Shown here piece by piece: positions 9,161-17,971 of a stretch of 64,000 bases of DNA. The stretch comes from Haliscomenobacter sp040401995 (lineage in GTDB: Bacteria > Bacteroidota > Bacteroidia > Chitinophagales > Saprospiraceae). A program made the position numbers and the translations under genes. Each line of letters opens with the position of its first letter. The stretch's first letter is position 1. The notes beneath the pieces are model-generated. The model was not told the DNA's origin. It saw only the letters and a list, made by a program, of their open reading frames with translations, and searched no databases. Where the stretch lies: contig JBBANM010000027.1 of NCBI GenBank assembly GCA_040401995.1, forward strand, positions 7,908-71,907. Direction: 5' to 3'.

Positions 9161-10639
9161 ATGTTTAGAAACCTATTGCTTGTATTGGGAATGCTGAGCT
9201 ACAGTTTTTTAGGCGCTCAAAATGTAAAAATAGCGGGTAAATTCCCTTACCAACGGGATGTTCCGTTTTCGATTCAAACCATTGATGTGACGTCTTTTTA
9301 CCTGGAATCAAAAACGCTATGTCGGGATACCAGCGATGCCAAGGGCAATTTCAGTATTGTTTTTGACTTAGACAAACCGCGTATTTTGAAATTTGAACGA
9401 CAAACTGCGGGGGATGTTGAAATTTATCTAAGACCCGGCGATAGTCTCTGGGTGGAAATGATCAATCCTAGTAATATGCAATTTGGCGGCACAGCAGCAA
9501 GTGAAAATAAATTACTAGGTGAGTTAGAAAAATACCCGAATTCTTTAGGAGAGCAAGAAATGAACGCATTATTCACTTCAAGCAATATGGACAGTCTTTA
9601 TCATAAGCATATTGGGTTGTTGAGGGCTTATGAAGCAGATCATGGAGCGGCTGATTTTGCGCAGTTTTATTTGGCCAAATTAGAAGGCAGTTATTTGAAT
9701 ATCAAACTTAAGTTGGTTAAGGAGCTAGAACAATCGGGTCAGGAAGGCGCTCTGCTGGATCAAATTCGCCGCCAAATTCGCGCGCTGGATATTTTGGATG
9801 AGACGCGTAGTTCCCAATATCTACAGACCCTGAATGATTTATTTATTAAGGAGACTTTTGATATTCTGGGACAAGAAACGCCGTCTGAATTTGAAATTAT
9901 TCGAGGCCATTACCCTGTAGGTTTTCTTGAATTGTTACAAAGCCACATCCAAGAACGTATTGCGGGACACCCTAATTTGATACGCTATTTTAAAGTACAA
10001 GAGTTGGTGGGGCAAATCCAAAACATTAATTCCGCTGCTCATTTGCCAGCAGGCGCCAAAGCCCTGGAACAACTCAAGACTATGGCAGACATTAGTACTT
10101 TGGTTCGGCAATTAGAATTTTTTTTCCGCAAAAAAGAGATCATTTACCGGCTTCAAAAACTACCAGATCTTAGTTTGGAAACGATTGATGACAATCCATA
10201 TCAACTAGCGCCCAGCCTGGGTCAACGTACTTTGCTGGTTTTTTGGAATGCTATGGATTCACTCAATGTGGAAGCTTACCGAGGGTTTCAGTTGAAAAAG
10301 GAGGAACGTTTAACATCCCGTTCTTTTGGTAATTCTAATGAACCGGAGGAACCCGTTCGCTTGATTTGGGTACAGTATAGCGGCTCGAAGGAACAGTGGA
10401 AAAAAACTATTGAGCAAGTTCCAAATGTGCGTCAAGTACTTCATTATTATTTGGGGGATCAACCTTCTTTATCAACCCTAAAGCCCTATTTTTTCCGAGA
10501 GCAACTTCCAATTGTTTTTCATTTGCTGGATAATTTGGAGATTTCATGGCTTAGTACAAAGTTGTCAATAGATTTGGATGAATTTCCAGAAGTTGTTTTT
10601 GTGGGAGGGCGCCTGATTTGGCGGATGTTTCGGGAATAA
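9161..10639 (+). CDS. TlpA-like / thioredoxin-fold protein lacking the CxxC motif
   Basis: A 492-residue protein with a signal peptide (MFRNLLLVLGMLSYSFLGAQ). The N-terminal ~100 residues resemble the beta-rich domain common in front of Bacteroidota TlpA-like proteins (DUF4369-like: GDSLWVEM). The C-terminal part has the thioredoxin layout: TLLVFWNAMDS at about residues 357-367 sits where active proteins have an FW..WC..C motif, followed by LIWVQY and a late FPEVVFVGG strand. Both redox cysteines are absent, so disulfide chemistry is unlikely. Transcribed divergently from the DUF3857 gene. Compare the intact CSHC protein at 20026. Confidence 0.65.
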   Translation: MFRNLLLVLGMLSYSFLGAQNVKIAGKFPYQRDVPFSIQTIDVTSFYLESKTLCRDTSDAKGNFSIVFDLDKPRILKFERQTAGDVEIYLRPGDSLWVEMINPSNMQFGGTAASENKLLGELEKYPNSLGEQEMNALFTSSNMDSLYHKHIGLLRAYEADHGAADFAQFYLAKLEGSYLNIKLKLVKELEQSGQEGALLDQIRRQIRALDILDETRSSQYLQTLNDLFIKETFDILGQETPSEFEIIRGHYPVGFLELLQSHIQERIAGHPNLIRYFKVQELVGQIQNINSAAHLPAGAKALEQLKTMADISTLVRQLEFFFRKKEIIYRLQKLPDLSLETIDDNPYQLAPSLGQRTLLVFWNAMDSLNVEAYRGFQLKKEERLTSRSFGNSNEPEEPVRLIWVQYSGSKEQWKKTIEQVPNVRQVLHYYLGDQPSLSTLKPYFFREQLPIVFHLLDNLEISWLSTKLSIDLDEFPEVVFVGGRLIWRMFRE

Positions 10640-10642
10640 GGA

Positions 10643-10790
10643 TGGGCTGCTTCTCTCTGGGCTGCACCTCCCAGGGCTGCTCTCTCCCAGGGCTGCACCC
10701 TGGGTTAGGGGATTACGCCCTTGCAGGGCTTTTAGGGCGATGGCTGCACCCATCGTTATGGGATGGCGCAGTTGCAGGGCTTGGAAAGGG
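10643..10790. repeat. GC-rich hairpin-dense intergenic repeat
   Basis: This segment is much richer in G and C than its surroundings and repeats the words GGGCTGC and GCAGGGCT. It contains several hairpins: CCCAGGG/CCCTGGG (10686-10704), GCCCT/AGGGC (10717-10729) and CGATGG/CCATCG (from about 10739). It has the look of a dispersed REP-like element lying between two genes. An open frame crosses it but is only a by-product of the repeat. Confidence 0.6.
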
Positions 10791-10895
10791 GGAATGTTTT
10801 TTTAAGACGGAAGACATAAGAGATTAATTGGAAATTTTTATATTTTCCGATTTTTAGTTTGTTTTTTGCTGCTTTAATACAAAATAGCCTTTTCA

Positions 10896-11975
10896 ATGGA
10901 TGCATTTCTTCTGTTTACCGCCCACCACTCACTAGCCTTTATCCTGGGCATTTTGGTGTTTTTTGGTTTATTGGAAACCTTTGCCGGGTATTTTCGCCAT
11001 TCCAAGCGGAGTAAGGACGATGTGCTGACCGAGACAGTGAACACCTTTGTGCTGATGGTTATCAGCAAACCCACGGTAGTCTTTGTGGCGGCTACCTTGA
11101 TGAAACTTTTGTTGCCCAATCTGGAGAATTCAATAGTTCATTGGAATTTGATTTTTTCCATGTGTGTCTTTATGTTCAGCGATGATTTTTTGCAATATTG
11201 GTACCACCGCAAAGCCCATGAAATCAAGTGGTTGTGGAAATGGCATCGGGCGCATCACACTGCTGAAGAAATGGGGCTTTTGGTCTCCTACCGTCAAGCC
11301 ATTTGGTACTTTGTATTGATGCCCAACATCTGGTTGATGGGGGTGTACACCTATCTGGGCGGCGGTATCCCGATGTTGGCGGCCATATTTTTCAAGCAAA
11401 TTGTGGTTATCAGCTCCCACAGTCTCGTTACTTGGGATAGCTTTTTTTATCGCCGACCATGGATGAATCCGGTTACGACGGTACTGGAACGCATCTTTAT
11501 CACCCCCGCTTTTCACCATGCCCACCATGCCAAATCGATTTTGGATTCCATTGGCAACCCCAATGGCAATTACGGAAATATGTTTTCTATTTGGGATCAG
11601 CTTTTTGGTAGCGCCAAATTTACCCGCCAGTTTCCGGCAGAGTATGGCATCCCGACTGATCAGCACGATGCCTGGACAGCGCAATGTTTTTACCCCTTAG
11701 TCGCTTCTGATAAACCGACCAGCGAATTGTCAAGGGCTTATGTTTTTGAAAAAACTACGTTCAACGAGCCCGCTGCAGCTATTTTGGCAGCCGGAGATTA
11801 TCTCTGGTGTAAGTGCGGGTACAGCAAAAATCAACCTTTTTGCGACGGCTCACACCATGGTACTAAATTTCAGCCATTGAAATTTACCATACGCAAGGAA
11901 ATGGAATACGAATTGTGCAATTGTAAAAAATGCGAAAAAGGATCTTTTTGTGATGGCTCGCATGAAAAGGGGTGA
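10896..11975 (+). CDS. Fatty acid/sterol hydroxylase-family membrane protein fused to CDGSH iron-sulfur domains
   Basis: A 359-residue protein. Residues ~1-230 form a membrane-bound di-iron hydroxylase of the sterol desaturase superfamily, with transmembrane segments and histidine clusters HRKAHE, HRAHH and HHAHH. The C-terminal ~60 residues carry two CDGSH-type zinc-finger-like motifs: CKCGYSKNQPFCDGSH (from about residue 305) and CNCKKCEKGSFCDGSH (from about 341), which in known families bind [2Fe-2S]. The fusion suggests that the iron-sulfur domains feed electrons to the di-iron centre; that is inference. The lipid substrate is unknown. It follows the GC-rich repeat and precedes a convergent Uma2 gene. 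Confidence 0.85.
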   Translation: MDAFLLFTAHHSLAFILGILVFFGLLETFAGYFRHSKRSKDDVLTETVNTFVLMVISKPTVVFVAATLMKLLLPNLENSIVHWNLIFSMCVFMFSDDFLQYWYHRKAHEIKWLWKWHRAHHTAEEMGLLVSYRQAIWYFVLMPNIWLMGVYTYLGGGIPMLAAIFFKQIVVISSHSLVTWDSFFYRRPWMNPVTTVLERIFITPAFHHAHHAKSILDSIGNPNGNYGNMFSIWDQLFGSAKFTRQFPAEYGIPTDQHDAWTAQCFYPLVASDKPTSELSRAYVFEKTTFNEPAAAILAAGDYLWCKCGYSKNQPFCDGSHHGTKFQPLKFTIRKEMEYELCNCKKCEKGSFCDGSHEKG

Positions 11976-11997
11976 GATACCTACCGCAAAACCAATA

Positions 11998-12612
11998 TTA
12001 GTTCGGCTTTAGCGGTTTTTTTAAAAGCTGGTCAACAGTTAATTCGAATGCAGGTAATGCCGGAATTGCAGAGCAAATCTCGGATCCTGAAAGCACTTGC
12101 ATGCTATTGAGCCTTTCGCCGCCGTAGACATGCACTTTGCCTAGATTCGGAAAAACATGCCATACTACCTGAACGCCCGCATCCCGATAGTTTTCCATTT
12201 TCAATTCAACTTTATTGATCTGATCATAGGTGGAGATAACTTCAATTATAAAAGCGGGAATGTCTTTGCTGTTGTACGCCAAGCGATCAATCTGATCGTT
12301 GGTCAGCCAAGCTACATCGGGGCGACGGTGGTTATCCAGAAAAAACAGATCCGGTTCAGAGATGAGTTGACCATTCACCGTTCCCAACTGGAATAAATCC
12401 CTGAAATGATCCAATAAATTACGCAAGATGTAAAGTTGCGTTTTATCCATTCCACTCTTCGTTTTTTCAATTACGCCATTTAACCATTCGTATTTAAATC
12501 CATCTTCCCGTGATAGGTACTTGCGTTGAAACTCAGCCCAAGAGACTGGCTTTAGTTTACGCTGCTCATTAGGAACAGTAACTTTAGTGATTGATTCCAT
12601 TGTTGAACTCAT
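11998..12612 (-). CDS. Uma2-family putative restriction endonuclease-fold protein
   Basis: 204 residues from ATG 12612. The pattern RPDVAWL, FIIEVIS, then ELKMENYRDAGVQVVWHV and VHVYGG matches the Uma2 (DUF820) family with a PD-(D/E)XK-type core (Asp in RPD, Glu in IIEV, Lys in LKMENY). Members are widespread in Bacteroidota and Cyanobacteria, often in many copies, and their role is unclear. Convergent with the hydroxylase gene, with only 22 bp between the stops. Confidence 0.85.
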   Translation of the reverse strand: MSSTMESITKVTVPNEQRKLKPVSWAEFQRKYLSREDGFKYEWLNGVIEKTKSGMDKTQLYILRNLLDHFRDLFQLGTVNGQLISEPDLFFLDNHRRPDVAWLTNDQIDRLAYNSKDIPAFIIEVISTYDQINKVELKMENYRDAGVQVVWHVFPNLGKVHVYGGERLNSMQVLSGSEICSAIPALPAFELTVDQLLKKPLKPN

Positions 12613-12660
12613 CAAAGTAGTATTTACTTGAAAGCTTTACAAATATAATCATTTTCAGCC

Positions 12661-13698
12661 CTACCGCAACCCCCGTTTTTCCAAATTCCGCTTGTACAAC
12701 GCGATGTTCGATTGGTGTTGTTCAAACGTTTCGGCGAAATTGTGTAACCCCGATTCATCCCCAGCAGCACAGAAATACACATATTTATGGTCTTCGCGGT
12801 TCAATACCGCATCGATACTGGTGATGGAAGCCAAGGAAATAGGCCCCGGCGGCAAACCAGCGTACATATAAGTATTGTAAGGTGAATCAAACTGCGTATG
12901 ATCGGAAGTTACTCGCTTGGTGGTGAAATCGCGGGTTGCAAACACCACCGTAGGGTCGGCCTGCAAACGCATGCCAATGGCGAGGCGATTGAGGTATACC
13001 CCGGCGATGGTTGATTTTTCTGAATTATTGAGGGTTTCTTTTTCAACAATTGAAGCCACGGTGTATACCTCTTCAGGCGTCAAACCCAGCGCTTTGGCTT
13101 TTTCTAGGCGGTTATTTTTTGCCCAAAACGCATTTTTTTCTTTGATCATCCGCTCTACGAAACCTTCGGGGCTGGTATTCCAAAAAAATTCGTAGGTATT
13201 AGGGATGAAAACCGTCATGAATGTTTCAGTAGTGTACCCAACTTGCTGCAAAAAATCAGGATTGGAAAAAGTTTGCATCAGGGTTGAGGAATCCGGTTCA
13301 ATAAAACGGGAAGCTTTGGCCGCTACTTCTTCGAGGAGTCGTTCGGTAGTCAGTACAACCTTGACCGGCGCTTGTTGGCCGCCACGCAAAATCCGCACTA
13401 CTTGGATGATGTTCATGCCAGGTTTCAACTCGTAACGCCCGCTGCGCATGGGGTTGCGGTTGTAGGACATGAAGTTGGCGATTTTGCGAAAAAAGGCTTC
13501 GTCGCGTACTACGCCTTGTTTTTTCAATAAATCAACTACTTCCTCAAAAGAAGAATTGGTAGGAATCTCGACAAAAATCTCTTGTCCTAAGCTAGCAGGG
13601 AGGATGGAATCGCTTAATACAATGCGATAAACGGCGAATGCACCTAAAATGAGGAACAGTACTGCGCCGATGAGAAGGTTTCTGGTACGCGGTTTCAT
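12661..13698 (-). CDS. mltG: Endolytic murein transglycosylase MltG
   Basis: 345 residues from ATG 13698. An N-terminal transmembrane anchor (LLIGAVLFLILGAFAVYRIVL) is followed by a LysM-like region and the YceG/MltG catalytic domain. Family motifs seen are PNTYEFFW, YTVASIVEKET (catalytic Glu), LQADPTVVFA, YNTYMYAGLPPGPI and SLASITSIDAVLN. The enzyme cleaves nascent glycan strands in the periplasm and is thought to set glycan length. It follows panB on the same strand with an ~80-bp gap. Confidence 0.95.
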   Translation of the reverse strand: MKPRTRNLLIGAVLFLILGAFAVYRIVLSDSILPASLGQEIFVEIPTNSSFEEVVDLLKKQGVVRDEAFFRKIANFMSYNRNPMRSGRYELKPGMNIIQVVRILRGGQQAPVKVVLTTERLLEEVAAKASRFIEPDSSTLMQTFSNPDFLQQVGYTTETFMTVFIPNTYEFFWNTSPEGFVERMIKEKNAFWAKNNRLEKAKALGLTPEEVYTVASIVEKETLNNSEKSTIAGVYLNRLAIGMRLQADPTVVFATRDFTTKRVTSDHTQFDSPYNTYMYAGLPPGPISLASITSIDAVLNREDHKYVYFCAAGDESGLHNFAETFEQHQSNIALYKRNLEKRGLR

Positions 13699-13781
13699 GT
13701 GTAACAATTAAAGAGGGAACCCTGAATTTGGTTATGTTCAAACAAAAAAATCAAATCGGTAGAAGGAACGTCATTTGAAAA

Positions 13782-14597
13782 TCAATATTGCTCTTGTTCG
13801 TTGGGGAAATCTTTAGCTTTTACGTCTTTGATGTAGCCATGAACTGCATTTTCAATTTCCTCAAACAGGTTCAAATAGCGGCGTAAAAAACGCGGGGTGA
13901 ACCCCTTGGTAAGTCCTAACATGTCGTGAACCACCAATACTTGTCCGTCGCAGTTTTGACCAGCGCCAATTCCGATGGTTGGAATCTGGACGCTTTCGGT
14001 CACTTCTTTGGCCAGCGTTGCCGGTATTTTTTCTAAAACTATGCCAAAACAGCCCAATTCTTGTAACAATTTGGCATCAGTGCGCAATTTTTCCGCTTCG
14101 GCTTCTTCCTTGGCGCGCACGGCGTAGGTGCCAAATTTGTAGATGGATTGCGGCACCAATCCCAAATGTCCCATGACTGGAATACCCGCAGATAAAATCC
14201 GAGAAATGGAATTAGCTACCTCGGCACCCCCTTCCAATTTAACGGCATGAGCGCCAGCTTCTTTCATGATGCGGGTAGCCGATTCTAGCGCTAATTTTGA
14301 ATTGCCTTGATAAGTACCAAAAGGCAAGTCAACAATCACCAATGATCTTTTTACCGCACGCACCACCGATGAGGCATGGTAAATCATTTGATCCAAGGTA
14401 ATGGGGAGGGTGGTTTCATGGCCCGCCATGACGTTTGAGGCCGAATCGCCTACCAAAATGACGTCAATACCTGCATCATCCAGAATGGTAGCCATCGAAT
14501 AATCGTATGCCGTTAGCATGGCGATTTTTTCCCCGCGGGTTTTCATGGCTTGCAAAACGTGCGTAGTAACGCGTTTGATATCCCTGTTAATCGACAT
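13782..14597 (-). CDS. panB: 3-methyl-2-oxobutanoate hydroxymethyltransferase
   Basis: 271 residues from ATG 14597 (MSINRDIKRVTTHVLQAMK). PanB converts alpha-ketoisovalerate and methylene-THF to ketopantoate, the first step of pantothenate synthesis. Motifs seen: MLTAYDYSMA, ILVGDSASNVMAGHETTLPITLDQMIYH, LPFGTYQ, KLEGG, VMGHLGLVPQS and TIGIGAG. The length is typical. No other pan gene lies in this window. Confidence 0.95.
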   Translation of the reverse strand: MSINRDIKRVTTHVLQAMKTRGEKIAMLTAYDYSMATILDDAGIDVILVGDSASNVMAGHETTLPITLDQMIYHASSVVRAVKRSLVIVDLPFGTYQGNSKLALESATRIMKEAGAHAVKLEGGAEVANSISRILSAGIPVMGHLGLVPQSIYKFGTYAVRAKEEAEAEKLRTDAKLLQELGCFGIVLEKIPATLAKEVTESVQIPTIGIGAGQNCDGQVLVVHDMLGLTKGFTPRFLRRYLNLFEEIENAVHGYIKDVKAKDFPNEQEQY

Positions 14598-14747
14598 TTT
14601 CGCCGGTTTTTTCAATAATTGCTGCAATATAGTTGAAAAAGACTTTAGTAGTGAATTGCTTACTGCGGCTATTGCTGTAGGAGGGGGTTATCCCGTCACA
14701 TACCTTGCAAAAACCGATGATTAACAGTTCGACAAAAGAAAATTGTT

Positions 14748-14755
14748 TAGCTTTG
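14748..14755 (+). promoter_or_regulatory. Possible -7 box for the DUF4249-like lipoprotein
   Basis: TAGCTTTG matches the Bacteroidota -7 consensus TAnnTTTG, 22 bp before the ATG. No clear -33 TTTG is visible at the right distance. Confidence 0.35.
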
Positions 14756-14777
14756 ATCGGCCAAAAATGAATGGAAA

Positions 14778-15779
14778 ATGGTATTGAAGAAAGTTTTGTT
14801 GGGTATTTTGTTGTTTTTTTTGCTTGGCGGTTGTAGCACCGACTTTCAATTGGAAGGCGAATGGAAAGACATTCCAGTAGTCTATGCCTTTATTTCTAAA
14901 CAAGATACCGCGCATTACATTCGCTTGGAAAAGGCTTTTTTACAACCCGGCGGCAATGCCAACCAGATTGCCCAAATTGCCGACTCCATTTACTATGCCA
15001 AAGCAACGGTGCAATTGGAAAAAGTGAGTACTGGCGTGCGCTACACGCTTACCCGCGTGGACGGTGCGAGAGAAGGTTATCCGCGTCAAGACGGCCCTTT
15101 TGCCAAATCGCCCAATTACCTCTATAAGATCAAGGCCAATCAAATGAACCTCAAAGGAGGCGAACAAGTGAAACTGCTCATCAACCGTGGCGAAGGAAAA
15201 GCCTTGATTTCTACGCAGACCATAGTTGTAAGCGATTTAGCACTTTTGGATCGCCCCGGTAGCCCCATCGCTTTTATTGATTACAACCGCCAAATTAGCT
15301 TCTCTTGGAATACGCCCGTGGAAGCCAAGGTTTTTGACGTACGCATGCGGCTTTATTACCGTGAATCCACTACAGGCAATAATTACGTCAATAAAACATT
15401 GGATTGGGTGCTCAAAAATGACCTTGAACGCGGTAACGATGATACCGATACCCGCATTACTTACAATATTACTGGTGAACAATTTTTTCGTTTCATTGCC
15501 GATAACATTGATGCAACCCAAAATCGCCGACGTATTTTTGACAGCATGGACTTTATGGTGAGCGGCTCTGGCAAAGAAATGCTGGACTATCTGCGCATCT
15601 CCCGCGCCAACACTGGGATCACCAGCTCCCAGGTGATTCCAATGTATACCAATATCCCGAATGGGGTTGGTATTTTCACTTCTCGCTCGCTGGCAGCTCG
15701 GAAGGGTTTACAAATCACGGCGCAAACCGCCGATTCTCTCCGTGCTGGCAAATTTACCCGCCGATTAAATTTCCAATAA
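14778..15779 (+). CDS. Putative DUF4249-like lipoprotein
   Basis: 333 residues. The N-terminus MVLKKVLLGILLFFLLGGC is a lipoprotein signal with a lipobox ending LGGC. The mature region starts with a beta-rich segment (IPVVYAFISKQDTAHYIRLEKAFL) resembling the start of DUF4249 proteins, which are usually outer-membrane-associated lipoproteins near TonB receptors. The family call is from pattern memory and not certain. There is no partner receptor next to it; dnaK follows 208 bp downstream. Confidence 0.65.
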   Translation: MVLKKVLLGILLFFLLGGCSTDFQLEGEWKDIPVVYAFISKQDTAHYIRLEKAFLQPGGNANQIAQIADSIYYAKATVQLEKVSTGVRYTLTRVDGAREGYPRQDGPFAKSPNYLYKIKANQMNLKGGEQVKLLINRGEGKALISTQTIVVSDLALLDRPGSPIAFIDYNRQISFSWNTPVEAKVFDVRMRLYYRESTTGNNYVNKTLDWVLKNDLERGNDDTDTRITYNITGEQFFRFIADNIDATQNRRRIFDSMDFMVSGSGKEMLDYLRISRANTGITSSQVIPMYTNIPNGVGIFTSRSLAARKGLQITAQTADSLRAGKFTRRLNFQ

Positions 15780-15827
15780 GCGAACTGGAGTCCTTTGCTG
15801 TTTTTGTAATTTTCAAAAAAGACAAGA

Positions 15828-15895
15828 TGTCATTTTTTTGGCATTAAACTTGCCATTTTTAGAAGTTACCCATAAGTTCCTGCACAAATGACAGG
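15828..15895 (+). promoter_or_regulatory. Possible activator-binding sites upstream of dnaK
   Basis: TGTCATTTTTTTGGCA at 15828-15843 and, on the opposite strand, TGTCATTTGTGCA at 15881-15893 share the word TGTCATTT. They lie about 50-120 bp upstream of the predicted start of transcription, a usual range for enhancer-type activators. Binding is inferred only from repetition. Confidence 0.35.
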
Positions 15896-15915
15896 AAAAT
15901 ACTGCCAACCTATGC

Positions 15916-15932
15916 TTGGCACAAGGCTTGCT
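15916..15932 (+). promoter_or_regulatory. Sigma-54-type (-24/-12) promoter of dnaK
   Basis: TTGGCACAAGGCTTGCT matches the sigma-54 consensus TGGCAC-N5-TTGC with the required GG-N10-GC spacing. It lies 55 bp before the dnaK ATG, so transcription would start near 15943. A 6-bp inverted repeat (TGCCAA 15903-15908, TTGGCA 15916-15921) overlaps the -24 element. Whether an rpoN gene exists cannot be seen in this window. Confidence 0.55.
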
Positions 15933-15987
15933 ATTAAAACGCCGACGGAAAAATCAATTTACGAAATCAAACTAAATAGCATAACAC

Positions 15988-17910
15988 ATGGGTAAAATTA
16001 TCGGCATTGACCTCGGAACAACGAACTCCTGCGTATCGGTCATGGAAGGTAATGAGCCAGTGGTGATTCCCAACGAGGAAGGTCGCAGAACGACGCCATC
16101 GGTAGTTGCCTTTATGGACAACGGCGAGCGCAAGATTGGCGACCCTGCTAAGCGCCAAGCCATCACGAACCCTAAGCGCACCATCGCATCGATTAAGCGC
16201 TTTATGGGTCGTCGATACAGCGAGGTACCTAGCGAAGTCACCCGTATGGCTTATGGTGTAAAAAAAGGCGACAACGATACTGTAAGGGTTGACATTGACG
16301 GCCGTTTGTATACGCCCCAGGAAATTTCTGCAATGATTTTGCAGAAAATGAAAAAAGTAGCGGAGGATTTCCTCGGCCATGAAGTAACCGAAGCCGTAGT
16401 TACGGTTCCTGCTTACTTCAACGACTCTCAGCGCCAAGCAACCAAAGAAGCTGGCGAAATTGCTGGATTGAACATCCGCCGTATCATCAACGAACCTACT
16501 GCTGCTGCCTTGGCTTACGGCCTCGACAAACGCAATAAGGACATGACTATCGTGGTGTACGATTTAGGTGGTGGTACTTTTGACGTATCCATCCTTGATC
16601 TTGGCGAAGGTCTTTTTGAAGTAAAGTCTACCAATGGGGATACCCACTTGGGTGGCGACGACTTTGATAGCGTCATCATCGATTGGTTGGCAGATACCTT
16701 CAAAGCTGACGAAAACATCGACCTACGCAAAGACCCAATGGCACTGCAGCGTTTGAAAGATGCAGCTGAAAAAGCTAAAATCGAATTGTCAGCGTCTGCA
16801 GAAACAGAAATCACGTTGCCTTACATCACTGCAGTTGACGGTGTGCCTAAGCACTTGAACATGAAGTTGCCTCGCTCCCGTTTTGAGCAAATGATCGACG
16901 TATTGGTTCAGCGCACTTTGGAGCCTTGTCGCCAAGCGATGAAAGACGCTGGTTTGACCAACAAAGACCTCGACGAAGTTATCTTGGTAGGCGGTTCTAC
17001 CCGTATCCCACGCATCCAACAAGCGGTGGAAGAATTCTTTGGCAAAAAACCAAACAGAGGGGTTAACCCGGATGAAGTGGTTGCCATCGGTGCTGCCATC
17101 CAAGGGGGCGTATTGAGCGGGGATGTGAAAGACGTATTGTTGCTTGATGTTACGCCTTTGTCGCTGGGTATCGAAACCATGGGCAATTTGTACGACGTGA
17201 TCATCGAGGCCAACACCACGATCCCAACCAAAAAGGCAAAAGTATATTCTACAGCTGCGGATAATCAGCCATCGGTTGAAATCCACGTGCTACAGGGCGA
17301 ACGGAAAATGGCGCGCGATAACCGCACCGTAGGCCGCTTCATCCTCGACGGAATTCCACCGGCACAACGGGGTACACCACAGATTGAAGTTACTTTCGAC
17401 ATTGATGCCAACGGTATCCTGACGGTAACTTCTAAAGATAAAGGCACGGGCAAAGAACAAAGTGTACGCATCGAAGCTTCAACTGGTTTGACGCCAGAAG
17501 AAATCGAAAAAATGCGCACTGAAGCTGCTGCTAACGCCGATAGCGACCGCATTGCTCGCGAACGTGCAGAAAAATTGAACACTGCCGACAACATGATTTT
17601 CACTACTGAAAAACAGTTGAAGGAATACGGTGACAAACTTTCTGCTGGCAACAAAACGGCCATTGAAGGTGCCTTGAACGAGTTGAAAGCAGCTCACCAA
17701 GCGCAAGATGTGGATGCCATTGATGCTACGCTAGCTAAATTGGAAGCCGCTTGGCAAGCAGCAAGTCAGGAAATCTACCAAGCTACCCAACAAGCGGGTG
17801 GCGAACCAGCACAAGATTTTAGCGGCAATGGTGGCGGATCTACCAATGCTGGCGGGGCAGGTTCAGATGACGTGACCGACGTTGAATACGAAGAAATTGA
17901 AAAGAAATAA
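15988..17910 (+). CDS. dnaK: Molecular chaperone DnaK (Hsp70)
   Basis: 640 residues. The nucleotide-binding domain begins MGKIIGIDLGTTNSCV, followed by the phosphate motifs VVYDLGGGTFDVSILD and VILVGGSTRIP. The substrate-binding domain includes LLLDVTPLSLGIETMG. The C-terminal lid ends in a glycine-rich linker and the acidic tail DVTDVEYEEIEKK. It folds nascent and stress-damaged proteins with DnaJ and GrpE, neither of which is next to it. It is a single-gene unit bounded by its own promoter and terminator. The upstream region suggests regulated, non-housekeeping transcription. Confidence 0.98.
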   Translation: MGKIIGIDLGTTNSCVSVMEGNEPVVIPNEEGRRTTPSVVAFMDNGERKIGDPAKRQAITNPKRTIASIKRFMGRRYSEVPSEVTRMAYGVKKGDNDTVRVDIDGRLYTPQEISAMILQKMKKVAEDFLGHEVTEAVVTVPAYFNDSQRQATKEAGEIAGLNIRRIINEPTAAALAYGLDKRNKDMTIVVYDLGGGTFDVSILDLGEGLFEVKSTNGDTHLGGDDFDSVIIDWLADTFKADENIDLRKDPMALQRLKDAAEKAKIELSASAETEITLPYITAVDGVPKHLNMKLPRSRFEQMIDVLVQRTLEPCRQAMKDAGLTNKDLDEVILVGGSTRIPRIQQAVEEFFGKKPNRGVNPDEVVAIGAAIQGGVLSGDVKDVLLLDVTPLSLGIETMGNLYDVIIEANTTIPTKKAKVYSTAADNQPSVEIHVLQGERKMARDNRTVGRFILDGIPPAQRGTPQIEVTFDIDANGILTVTSKDKGTGKEQSVRIEASTGLTPEEIEKMRTEAAANADSDRIARERAEKLNTADNMIFTTEKQLKEYGDKLSAGNKTAIEGALNELKAAHQAQDVDAIDATLAKLEAAWQAASQEIYQATQQAGGEPAQDFSGNGGGSTNAGGAGSDDVTDVEYEEIEKK

Positions 17911-17935
17911 GCGGATTTTTTCGACTTAGTGATAA

Positions 17936-17971
17936 AAGTGAGGCGATTCCAATTTTGGAGTCGCCTCACTT
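17936..17971. terminator. Bidirectional terminator between dnaK and the S46-like gene
   Basis: AAGTGAGGCGA (17936-17946) pairs with TCGCCTCACTT (17961-17971), and the stem can extend inward with TCCAA/TTGGA. It lies between convergent genes and is followed by a T-rich sequence on the plus strand. Confidence 0.75.

Noticed and set aside
10618..10827. Open frame across the GC-rich repeat
   Set aside because: Its residues simply reflect the repeated GGGCTGC/GCAGGGCT words; no start signal or family support.
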